Source: Pyropia yezoensis
Taxonomy: Eukaryota > Rhodophyta > Bangiophyceae > Bangiales > Bangiaceae
Assembly (NCBI GenBank): GCA_009829735.1
Contig: CM020618.1
Span: forward strand, 28,124,894-28,188,893
Direction: 5' to 3'
Length of the DNA stretch: 64,000 nucleotides
The position numbers and the translations under genes were made by a program. The notes beneath the pieces are model-generated. The model ran no database searches. It worked only from the letters and a program-made list of their open reading frames with translations, and had not been told where the DNA came from. Below, piece after piece: positions 29,335 to 38,820 of this stretch. Within the stretch, counting starts at the first letter, position 1; each line of letters begins with the position of its first letter.

Positions 29335-31112
29335 TCAAGACTCCTCCGGGATGAGCGGGCATGAGGACACCCAGTGTTGGGGGTCTCCGCACAACATGCA
29401 TCCGTACGTGCCGGCCGTCCCGGGCGTCCGCGTCGGGTTGGCTCCATAGGTCCGGCTGCCTGCCTCGGGCGCCCGAGTGCCCGCCCCTTGGTAGGCCTTG
29501 GGTCCCGGTGCCAACCGGAACATGGACTCCCCCAGCCGGTTGGTTCTACCAGCGATGTGCGGAGGTGCCTCCGTACGCACTGCCCATGTCGGCAGGGGTT
29601 GGTGGGGGTTACCCGTAACCGGGGCATACCCCGTAGTCTGCACATACGGGACGCGCCGACCCGCTCCCTCGTTGACCTGGAACTGGGTCCCAGCCGGGGT
29701 GATGTACGCTACCGTACCATGCGCATCAATCACCGGCGTTGCCGGTAGCAACAGGTGGCCCTGTTGGTCGACTTGAGGTTCATTTTCACCCGTAGGGGTA
29801 TGTTTGGTCGCCACCAGTACTGGTGCGGCCTTACGTTCCACCCTCTCTTGCCTCGGTACCGGGGTAAGACTTGGCTTGCCTCCCTCACCCTTGGGCTTCA
29901 GGACCAAGGCGCATTCCGGGTGCAATCAACCCCCGGTCGCCAAACACAAGCGAAAAGCAAGCGAAAATCCCCCCCCACACAGATGCCAATCCCCGAACAA
30001 AACCCAGTGGGAAAAAGGGGAAAGACACGAAAACACGCAGTGAAAACAAATACGAAACAAATGGCCACAATGGCCAGTAAGGCCACCTCCACCGGCCCAA
30101 TCCGCCTCCCTGGGTGGGACCAATCAGGATCCCGGGTGTGTCGCCACAGTCCCGAGTAACTGACAGAGGGGGGCCCGGAAAGAGAAGGGCTCCACGTAGG
30201 ATAGCCCGCCGGGTCCCAAGTCACCTCCCCAAGGGCCCGCCTGTCCCCAAAGGCTCAGAACGCCACAGATCGGTCCTCCAAACGATAACGTTCAGGAGTC
30301 AGTACCGACCTGGAGACTTCGTTGACAATCTCCGTGTCCGCGTCCTGGATATTCAGTCGCTTGGCCAATTGATGAGTAAGCTCATCGGACTCCATCCGCT
30401 TCAGCAAGCTCGCAGTAACCTGCGCTGTCATCGCTTGCACCAGTGACGCTGGAACTTCCGGCGTCGGCGCCTCGGGTACCCGAGTTGCCTGGCTTCCGTC
30501 GTCGAGGGGGTAATGGGAGACGGTACCCTCTATTCCGACCGCCGACTATGTTCCGGCTTAAGTGCCCGCCGGACCATGTCCGCGGAGCCCGCTCTGGGTG
30601 CTCCGAGCGTAGCGCTCCGCATGGCTACGTTCCAACTCAGCCGACGGGTCGGATCCATAACCCGCCGTGTCCGGGGGTTGTCCAGGAGTAGCAACACCGG
30701 GGTTGACCCTGGTGGATTCCGAAGGTAGTCCGGCCGGTTCGAACCGTACCGGTGTGGGAGGAACACGACCGGGTACCGTCGTATGGCGTGCTGACATCAG
30801 CACAGCCATTGCGTCCTCCGTACGCTCCTGACGTGCGTCGAGCCCGGTGAACTGGGCCTCGATGCGAGCCAATGATGCCATCAGGGAGTCCCCTGGCGAA
30901 GGTGGCGGCGGCGTGCGGTCGGCAGAGGACAGTTGCGCCGGTCCGCTGCCCCTATCCGTCCGTGCCGTGCCAAACGTCGATCCGGCACCTGGGAGCATCG
31001 ACTTCTCAATGTTGTCGATCGGGTTACCGATCCCGGTTCCCGGGTTCAGCTCCGGGGTCGGCGTCGACGCCGATCCGTCATCTTGAACGTTCCCCGTCTC
31101 TTGGGTTAACAT
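29335..31112 (-). pseudogene. gag: Gag region of element A, broken
   Basis: Begins with ATG at 31112 (MLTQETGNVQDDG) shortly after the 5' LTR and primer-binding site. The first part is Pro/Ser/Thr-rich with a helical segment (SLMASLARIEAQFTGLDARQERTEDA). The distal part contains a CCHC zinc knuckle, CMLCGDPQHWVSSC (C-x2-C-x4-H-x4-C, near 29370-29410), typical of nucleocapsid and immediately upstream of pol. The region does not read as one frame and appears to carry a few breaks. Confidence 0.75.
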
Positions 31113-31320
31113 ACTCACAATCAGTCAACCGACCTAACAATCACCACGAAAAGAGAGCGAGGGGGTAGTTGGGAAAGAGCAACCGTAGATCGCAGTCAAA
31201 CGCAACCACTCAAAACAATCAAACAGATCGCAGCACCACGAGTACAACAAAAGGACTGGATCCTTATCCGTGTGCCAGGGCCAAAGACGGCGTCACCACA
31301 AGGGTGACGGAAACCCGTCC

Positions 31321-31336
31321 CCTGCTGGTCCACCAA
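31321..31336 (-). other. Primer-binding site of element A
   Basis: On the minus strand TTGGTGGACCAGCAGG directly follows the 5' LTR; TGGT is the usual start of a site complementary to a tRNA ...ACCA end. The tRNA species was not identified. Confidence 0.65.
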
Positions 31337-31699
31337 TGTAGCACAATAGGTATCCGCTGCTCGTCCACTCTCAGGGAACACTCACCACGGGGGATCGGCA
31401 CCTACGTCACCGGGAGGCCAAGGTTGCTGTCCTTGAAGCGCAAGCCACGGGACCAAGATGGGAGCCCAAATGGGAGGGGTTTGTTGTTCTACCATGGCCG
31501 GCGGTGGATTCGCCGCCGGCCCCCTCGTTATAAACCCTCGGAGACACTACTAACTACCCTCCACCCCAAGATGCAAGTCCCTCTGGTCATACGTAACCTA
31601 AAGATACCGTGACCAGTACGAACTCTCGAATTGAAAGCCAAGGATTAGAAGTAGCCCCCCTAATATCAGGGTCACAATACGGCCGAGCATATTGCTACA
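31337..31699 (-). repeat. 5' LTR of element A
   Basis: 363 bp, matching 21251-21613. A TTTATAA sequence (minus strand, around 31528-31534) is the likely core promoter; the left LTR differs at this site. Confidence 0.95.
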
Positions 31700-32466
31700 A
31701 CCCCCATCAAACGGCACGGGACGCAACGATGACAGAAAGCTCTGCTACGAGAAAACGTCTGTACCTCCGAGCTTATGAGACTCTCAGGAGTCCATCGGTA
31801 CAGACTGAGGGTTCCTGGGAGAAAAGTGCTATGGCTTTCATTTTGGGGTCAGACAGATACAGTCGCCACCTTGCCTCGTAGTCGCTTCTTGTGGCCGGGA
31901 CGCCGCGAGATGCCGCCGGTGACAGATGACAACGGCCTAACTCGTCGATGCCCCGTGGAATTACAGTTAGGCCGAGCCGCGTTTCTATCAGAAGAATTCA
32001 CTGCGAACACGAACTCATTTAATCACCCTCGCCGCTGGGTCACCACGGGGCTGCCTGGCGGTCTCGTCACCTGCCGCTGCCGTGTATGTCAGCTGGGCCT
32101 CGGTGGCACGTTATTTCCGGCAGCTTTTAAGCAGCTGGGGCTGCCTGCTCGATACTTCAAGATACCGTTGAAGTCCGGAGCCAGTGTGTTGGAAATACAC
32201 TTGATTTCGCATTACACTTGCAAGAGTGTAGATATGAAGACTTTCTGATTTCGCTAAGTGTATCGCTTACACACTTGATAAGATACACTAGTGGTACCCT
32301 TGGGCCGATACTCTTGCACAGCGCTGATCGGGTGCCATGCAGACACGAGGTTCAGGCAATAGAATCTGACCTATCCACTAGGCGCGTATACATGGGGGGC
32401 AGTGCGGGGCGGGTCTGCTGCCGCCGCCGCGACCGACGTCGCTGCCGCAGCCACCGCTTTCTGTTT

Positions 32467-32501
<35 letters not shown>

Positions 32502-33798
32502 CACCTACTCCGCCGACGCCGCTGCCGCCGCCATAATTTTCCCCACAGTTGTCGCCTCCATCGCCGCCACCGTCGCCGCCACCGCCACTACAGTCGCGTC
32601 GGCCAGAGTACGCGAGGGTCCGCCAACCGCGTCAGGCGGAGGCAGCGGGGGCGGCCACGAAAGGGCGGTGTTAGTGTCGGCGGGCGTGGTGGCGGTGGTC
32701 AGCGCGGACGTGGTGCGGGGGTGGGCGGCGGCCGCTGCTGGAGGGATGAGGCGCGGCCCCTGCCTGCGGGCGTCTGTCTCCCAGGGGCATCGGCCGGTCG
32801 TCTGGCCGTGCCGAAGTGAGATGGGTGAGCAACGTTCGTGAGGCGGTGCTGAAGCTCTAGGCGTATTTAAGATTGTAACCGGCACTGGGGTAGGTGGGGC
32901 GGGCGGAGTCGGCCGGCGTGGCGAGCGTGGCAAGCGGCGTGGGGGTCGATGCAACTGCTTTCGACGCGCTCTATTCCCTTGCGTGAGGACTTTTCCCACA
33001 GCGACGGCGCCGGCGGCGGTGGCTGTGGTTGTGGTGGGAGCGGCGGTCGCGATGCGAGGGGGGTGGGGGAGGTTGAAGAGGGGGGCTGGCACTGGCCTTC
33101 GCGAGGTCGCTCGCTGTTCTGAGACACAGGAGAAAAAATCCAGGAAGTGCGGCGCGTCAGCTCCTACACGCGCTCCGACAGCGGCGATGTCAATCCCATA
33201 CTCAAGGGCTTTGCCCTTTTCATCTGCCACACGTTTCGGCGCATGCGACGTGGCCCCCGCCCTTCCTCCACTCTCCTTCTTTGCCACCCGTTCATCCCCC
33301 CTCGTGAACCCCTTCCCCCCCCCCCCTCCCATTCTCCACGCATCCCTCTCCCGCTCCCCCCCTCCTTTTTGCCAGCGTCCTCGGCCTGCAGCCGCTTCGG
33401 CAGCAACCTTCCTCGCGAGCAGTCGTACCGGCTGCAGGTAGATTCTCCGCCGGCAATCTCGCTGGTAGAAACTCTCCGCGACGCCGTCGGTCTCTCCGGC
33501 AGCAGCCGTGTCCTCCGCCTCCTGCCGCCTCGGCAGCTACCACTCCCCCGCTGACGGTCGCCTCGGCGGAATCCAACTCCGTCAGCAGCCGTTCCGGGAG
33601 CCACCACAACTTCCTTGAGCGACCAGCCCGGAAACACGACGACGCAACGCAAACCACTCTTTCACCGCCTCCATCATCACGCGGTCAAACAGACGCGCGG
33701 CCGGTGCATCGTCGGCCGGTCCATCGCCTGCTCCAAAGCCAACAGCAAGTACAGGCGAGGATGCGGGGCGGCCGTGAGGGGCCGATCTCCTCCACTGC
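31700..33798. other. No recognised gene; includes R copy 3
   Basis: Right flank of element A. 31825-31865 carries the short motif shared with 3437-3475 and 20767-20800. 32460-32505 is a GCC run. 33000-33600 has purine/pyrimidine-skewed DNA with a 12-C run at 33315-33326. Frames are compositional. Confidence 0.5.
32440..32800 (+). repeat. Dispersed repeat R, copy 3
   Basis: GCC-rich tract followed by TACGCGAGGGTCCGCCAACC, GCAGCGGGGGCGGCCA and GGACGTGGTGCGGGGGTGGG, matching copies 1 and 2 with substitutions. The shared frame VREGPPTAS...VVRGWAAAA is also open here. Confidence 0.65.
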
Positions 33799-35166
33799 CT
33801 ATATTTTCTTCTCCAGCCCAGGGGCCGGCACCACCGGTCGATGCTCACGGCAGGTGCTGTTTATCCTCTCGCATTGACTCACAAACGCGTCATGGTTGTA
33901 GGTCTGAATGGGGTGGTGCTGGAACTCCACGCGTTTGGCAGACTTGATTTTGCCTCGCGAATTCGCACGAGCAGGAGCAGACTGTCGGCGAGCAGCCAAG
34001 CGTCGCTGAGACAGGCGGATGTTGGAGTGGGCGGCCATAATCCGCGACCGTACAATAAAGCGCCGCTGGCTCATGAGCGTCAAAGAGCCTTTCGACTTCT
34101 TCTTGGGGCTGTGCTGTCGCTCCGCTCCTAAGGTGTCATGGCCTCGAGATACGTCCGGATACTGATCCGCGTCAAAGACGGGATAGCAGCGATGGTTGCA
34201 CCTGTGGAAGCGGTCGATGAACCAGGATGTGATCGCTTCATGAAGCAGCAACGGAACCCGACGTATCGCATTCCTCTGCGCTTGGCACGCAGTGTCTAAG
34301 TAGATGTCACGAGGCAGCCTTTTGAATCGCTGGACTAGCGCCGACAAGATGTGGGCGGGGCTCTAGGTCTCTTGAACAACTTCGAACCCAATGATGCACC
34401 CACAGCCACACAAGAATGTGATGACCACAGGAGCCCGCATGACGCTATCAGGGTAATCGTGCCTGCAGTCGTCATGCGCCCAGTATGCCTTCGGATTCTT
34501 CTTCTTCTGCTTGCGCTTCTCAGACGCCTTCCTCCGCTCGTGATTCGCCGTCAGGTCGTACATACCGGCGCGGGCAGCGGCCCGTGCAGGCCAGATCAGG
34601 CCAGTGCGCTCCTTGTTAGCTTGATCGACGAGCCTCCCTCGTGAACCAACATGATCGCTCATGACGCGCGTGGTGGCGTCAGCGATGCCACTGGCCCTCA
34701 GCCTATCGTGGTAGTTGTCCACGCCCCCGACTTACCACTCTTCTCGGTAGCGCTTTGCATCCCCGTCCGCTTTCGACTCCCACTCGGCAAGGGCCCCGTA
34801 GTTAATGCCGAGGGCAAAGAGCAACAGCTCACCCAAGGAGCGCGTAAGGTCCAGACTGTGATCCATACCTTCGCGCATGAGCACAAGGAACTGCCACACG
34901 AACACGACTTGCTCGATGCACGACGTCTCGTGAATCCATTCCCTGCTCGGACGGCCGGCAATGAGTAGTCGAGCAAATATCTCTACCGCGTCATGGTCGC
35001 AGCCAGAAGAATCATTCAAGGCAGGCTCAGCCAAGAAGGCTGACAAGAAGAGCCGCACCCTGCGCCACCGCTCCTTGATCAGGTTCTCATCAGTTGTTAC
35101 AGGAATCGTGCCCGCCAGCGCGACGTTGACACGTGCAGCACTATTATTGCTTCCGGAGAGTGCCAT
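33799..35166 (-). pseudogene. KDZ/Zisupton-like transposase, catalytic-core part
   Basis: One minus-strand frame (with in-frame stops TAA at 34734-34732 and TAG at 34365-34363) contains, in order, RWRRVRLFLSAFLAEP, a basic block ERRKASEKRKQKKKN, VVITFLCGCGCIIGFEVVQE, SPAHILSALVQRF, RDIYLDTACQAQRNAIRRVP, and WFIDRFHRCNHRCYPVFDADQYPD followed by GAERQHS. This is the order of the KDZ-superfamily core: a 'C.HG..yGF....ESP' block, '.YD.AC.l......R.P', the 'vDrFH..NH..C' motif and a downstream E. The amino-terminal Zn-binding part is absent here but a matching one lies at 39577-41670. No frameshift is needed within this segment; only the two stops interrupt it. Confidence 0.75.
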
Positions 35167-35649
35167 AATGCAACGAACGAAGCCACAAAAAGCTTGCAGA
35201 GGATCGTTTGACAGCCCTAAGTTTCAAAGGACACGGACCACAACCGGGGAGTAGCCGCCGACCACAAAAGCATCAAATGAAGAAGAGTGGGTTGAGCTCA
35301 CGGACATCTTCCTGAAGTCCGCTCCTTGCAGCTCAGCGGAAAACGTTCATCAGCAGGGTGCCGCGTAGCACAACCGCTCAGGTTCGCGGGCCACAACCTG
35401 TCACAGCCGCAACCGAAAGCAGGAAGGCTCGAGGAGAAAAACAAACGAAAACCTTGTTCGAGGAAAGAAAGATGGCACCGCTAAGACCCGTGACGAAAAA
35501 GAGGGGGTTGCGGTAGGTTTTCCAGCCGTCTTCACTAAGCTCGAAGTCCGCCCAAGCTCATGCAACAGAAGCCTCGGCGTGCCGCCGTGGAATGAGCTGC
35601 AGCCCTACTCAGACATATAGGGTCCATCCGCCCCGGGACGACCTGAACC
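35167..35649. other. No recognised gene
   Basis: Short stretch between the KDZ core frame and the repeat array that may be its promoter region. Nothing recognisable. Confidence 0.5.
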
Positions 35650-36240
35650 CGAATCTACATTCCTGGTGACAGCCCATCTGAGGTTGACAGTGCGTTCGGG
35701 AGGGTCGGGCGGGTCAGCCACGCTGGTACGCCACTTGCGGCCCGCGAAAGCGTTTGCACGCCCACACTGCGTCTGCTTGGGTGACAAAGAGATACGTATG
35801 CGCACTGATGTCAGGGAAGGCCTGTTTCATGCGCCAGGCGTTGCCAGCAAACGACTGGATTTTGAGATTCGGGCACTTGGGGTTAATGCATATACGTGCT
35901 CCGACCGGGGCGCAGTACATACTGTCAACTTTCGCTGTTGTCGAAAGCGCCGGCGAGATTTAAACATTTCTTTTGTTGAAGCACCAGACACATTTGGGAT
36001 TAGACAGAGGCGACACTGATGGCACTGCTACACCTCGCATTGGCGCCAACACGCAACAATCATCGCAGTGTCGCCACTGAAGTCCAGACGCATTGCTGCC
36101 AAAACAGGACAGTTTTGTCGAAAACGCGCACTGGTGCCAAAACAGATGTCGTCGCGCTGGGGCCAACACGACGTCACGCGTTCGTGCCAAACGTGTATGT
36201 CAGCAACAGCAGTGGTGCCAACGAGTCACTCAGTCTTCAT
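35650..36240 (+). repeat. Repeat array with GTGCCAA motifs, left copy (putative subterminal repeats)
   Basis: About six spaced copies of (CACTGG/CATTCG)TGCCAA(AACAG) between 36040 and 36240, preceded by a segment (35748-35817, GCGTTTGCACGCCCACAC ... ACGTATGCGCACTGAT) that matches 41870-41940. DNA transposons often carry such arrays next to their ends as transposase-binding sites. Confidence 0.6.
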
Positions 36241-37744
36241 ACGGGCGAAGCCAGTCATGGCCTCAGTCCCATCTTAGGCACAGTTCGTCATACAGTGTGG
36301 CCTGAGGCGAGCACCCCGGTCGAAAAAATGTATCCTTTCCCCCTGGATCATCACACAACTCATTCGACCTGGGGTCGGATACCTCTTGCACGGACCCCGA
36401 AGGGCTCGCAGTTTGGGGCACACGGAGCGCCCGCATGCCGAGCAAAATGCCACAAACTCCTCCCTGGCAGTGCGTAGACTGCCCGGCCCCCACGCTCGCT
36501 CCGCTCCTCGGACGCCACGCGCATTCTCGCTTCCATGACAACGACTGTCAACGTCGATCCCCAACTGCGCACGCGCAGCCGAAAGCTCGCCCAGGCCCAC
36601 CAAGACAACACGGCCTGGTCGTCCCCAGCAGGGCAGGCTCCGCCGCCGCGACGCAGAGGTACAATTCGGTGCCACGGGCGGAGAGGACACGGGCGGCGAC
36701 GACAGGGTCGGCGGCGACGCGGGCGGCAAGAAGGGGCGCAGCGACGACGGGGCGCTGACGGAGGTGCGGCGGGGAGAGTGAGGGCGGAGGAACTGTCGTG
36801 GACGAAAGGGGTAAGGGCACAGCAGCCCACGACAACAGCGCCCTAGCGCCCTTCGCACCACTACCCGGCAGTACCGCTGGCACTGTAAAAGTCAGGCAGT
36901 CGTCTGGGTTGATAGTCTGTTCATCGTCGCTCCGGAGGACCGGCAACGGCGGCTGTTGCCGCCACGTCGACGGCGCCAGTCATCCAGCCTGTCAGGGCGG
37001 CACCAAACGCAGCGGCGGCGGCAGCGGCGCAAAACGCGTCAACAGCGGACCGGCCGGCAGCCCTGGCCTTCATGGCGGCCTCTGCAATCGCCGCTGCGTG
37101 GGGACCCGCCGTAATGGGCACAGCGGCGGCCGTAGCAGCGATGGCGTTGGCCGAGGACTGTGTCATGGGCTGGGGGGAATGGAAGCAGTCGGCCCTCAAG
37201 CGCGCCACCAGCGCCGCTACCGCGGCCGCTACAGGCTTATTCGACACAACTGCGTACGTGACGACATGGGCGGAGGCCGTGGTGGGTGTAAACTTGACGA
37301 CTGCTGCAGCGGTGATGGCAGCGTTCGTCGAGGCAGTGACCACCAGGAGGGCAGAGGTATCTGCGGCTGCTGTGACGCCAAAGCACAGTACCGTGGGTGC
37401 AAAGGGTAAAAATCTAGTCCCTCTCACAGCGGCCGCGGGGCGAGTCCCCTTGGCAGGCCGTAATGTACCACGCTCTCTCCGCCGCAGGTCGCGTCAACTT
37501 TCCTCGCGGCAGCGCCCCGCGGTCCCGCCCCTCCCCCCCGCCATTCCCATTGGCCGTAACTATAGCGCCAGCACCCGCCACCGCGCGGCGAGCGTGGCCG
37601 CCACCTGTATCCCTGCCCGCGGCCTGCCCCACTCGCTGCTTCCGGGTCCGCTCGGTAAGCCTTCTCGTGCTCCCGGGATGCGGCCACCATCACCCCACTG
37701 CCACATATCTTGACCAGCACTCCGTGTGTCCCTCCCATCCAACG
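36241..37744. other. No confidently recognised gene; Ala-rich frames on both strands
   Basis: Between 36921 and 37427 a 168-codon minus frame (Ala/Val/Thr-rich) and its plus-strand counterpart are both open. Composition explains both and neither carries a motif. The rest shows nothing. Confidence 0.45.
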
Positions 37745-38806
37745 CTACATTAATGTCCCACAGAGCAGCACGGCAGCCATACGCCGTCGGTAGTAACAGA
37801 GCCTGCCTTTCATTTCCTTCAATGCCTTTCCCTGAGACAGGTAGTCCATGAACTTGGCGACCATGACGCCACAGTCGTCACCATTCTCTTGCTGACAGCA
37901 CTTCTCCTGGGACACCGTCCACTTCCTTGGATATACGTTGCGAGACTTAGCCTCATCGCTGGCCCAACGAGAGAGTTGATTGCCAATCTTGGCGTCTGGA
38001 ACGCCCAACGAGTCGAAAAGCTTGAGGGAAGACGACGCTGGGTGGACAACCGCCAGCATCCAGTGCGCCTTGTGGAGGTTCACAGGCACCATGATGCTTT
38101 CCAAGGAAAAGAGGTCCTGCACCGTCTTGCTCCAGAGAGCAACAGCGGAGAAGTTATACACCGCCCGCGCACCAGACATCAAGTAAGAGTACAAGTGCAT
38201 GCTCAAGCAGATGAGGCTTCTCTGCCGCCCTTCTGCCGCGATCCACACCGCTTCCCGCATCATAATCAGCACCCCTTATGTGTTCGTGAGCTCATAGTTG
38301 ATCCATTCGCCAGAAAGAGTCCTCACGATGTCGCCCTTCCGAAGCGGGACACGTTTGATGGTGACAATGACAGGCGTGCCTCTGGGAGCCTTGTTTTCGG
38401 CGCTTCGTGTCGCGCGAGCCGACTTACGGACCTGCTGGCGTGGCGACCCCTAGATGACCTTATTTGTCACCGACACTGCCCACGGCGGCAACGGAGACCG
38501 GGGGTTGGACGGGTCCAGCACTGCGCGCTTAGAAGCAAGCCTGGTTCCTGCGCCAGAAGAAGCATGACTTGCCGCGCTTGCAGCCTCATCTGAGCCAGCT
38601 CCGCCGTCTTGCGGTCCTCCTACGGTGGAAGGACTCACGCCTACGTCGGCGCTGCCGCCGTCCGCAACAGTTATCCATCTGAGGGGGGTATGCCCAGCGT
38701 CCGCCGTCCTGGGGACGCTGGTGTGGAACCTTTCCTCGCTTGATGATGAGGATGACCGGCGGCCGCATTCGGAGCGCCAACCGCGATGTCGGATCGCTTT
38801 CTGCAC
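37745..38806 (-). pseudogene. Ulp1/C48-type cysteine protease domain with Ser-rich linker (transposon-borne)
   Basis: One minus-strand frame: a Ser/Asp/Gly-rich linker (to ~38450), then a Ulp1-family domain. LSGEWINYELTN resembles the entry motif 'L.gEWLNDevIn'; HWMLAV supplies the catalytic His, KLFDSLG the Asp and QQENGDDCGVMVAKF the oxyanion Gln and nucleophilic Cys (family form Q.NG.DCGvf). Two in-frame stops interrupt it: TAG at 38452-38450 and TAA at 38278-38276. Ulp1 enzymes cleave SUMO from substrates; copies carried by eukaryotic DNA transposons are known and may help evade SUMO-dependent silencing. All catalytic residues are retained. It belongs with the neighbouring KDZ-like pieces by strand and position. 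Confidence 0.75.
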
Positions 38807-38820
38807 GCGCCGCCGAGTTC

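Larger units (their letters stand above)
21251..31699 (-). mobile_element. Element A: Ty3/gypsy LTR retrotransposon with antisense extra ORF, bounded copy
   Basis: Bounded by two 363-bp LTRs (21251-21613 and 31337-31699) starting TGTAGCA and ending TGCTACA, with ACCCC duplicated outside both (21246-21250 and 31700-31704). On the minus strand the order is LTR, PBS, gag, pol (protease, RT, RNase H, integrase, chromodomain-like tail), then a long ORF on the opposite strand, PPT, LTR. Integrase after RNase H places it in Ty3/gypsy; the chromodomain-like tail suggests a chromovirus-like lineage. Pol is one open frame; gag looks broken in a few places. By eye the LTRs differ at around thirty positions (~8%), so the insertion is not recent. 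Confidence 0.93.

Noticed and set aside
36921-37713. Ala-rich ORF pair (168 codons minus, 213 codons plus)
   Set aside because: Both strands open with mirror composition; considered as part of the KDZ element but without a motif.
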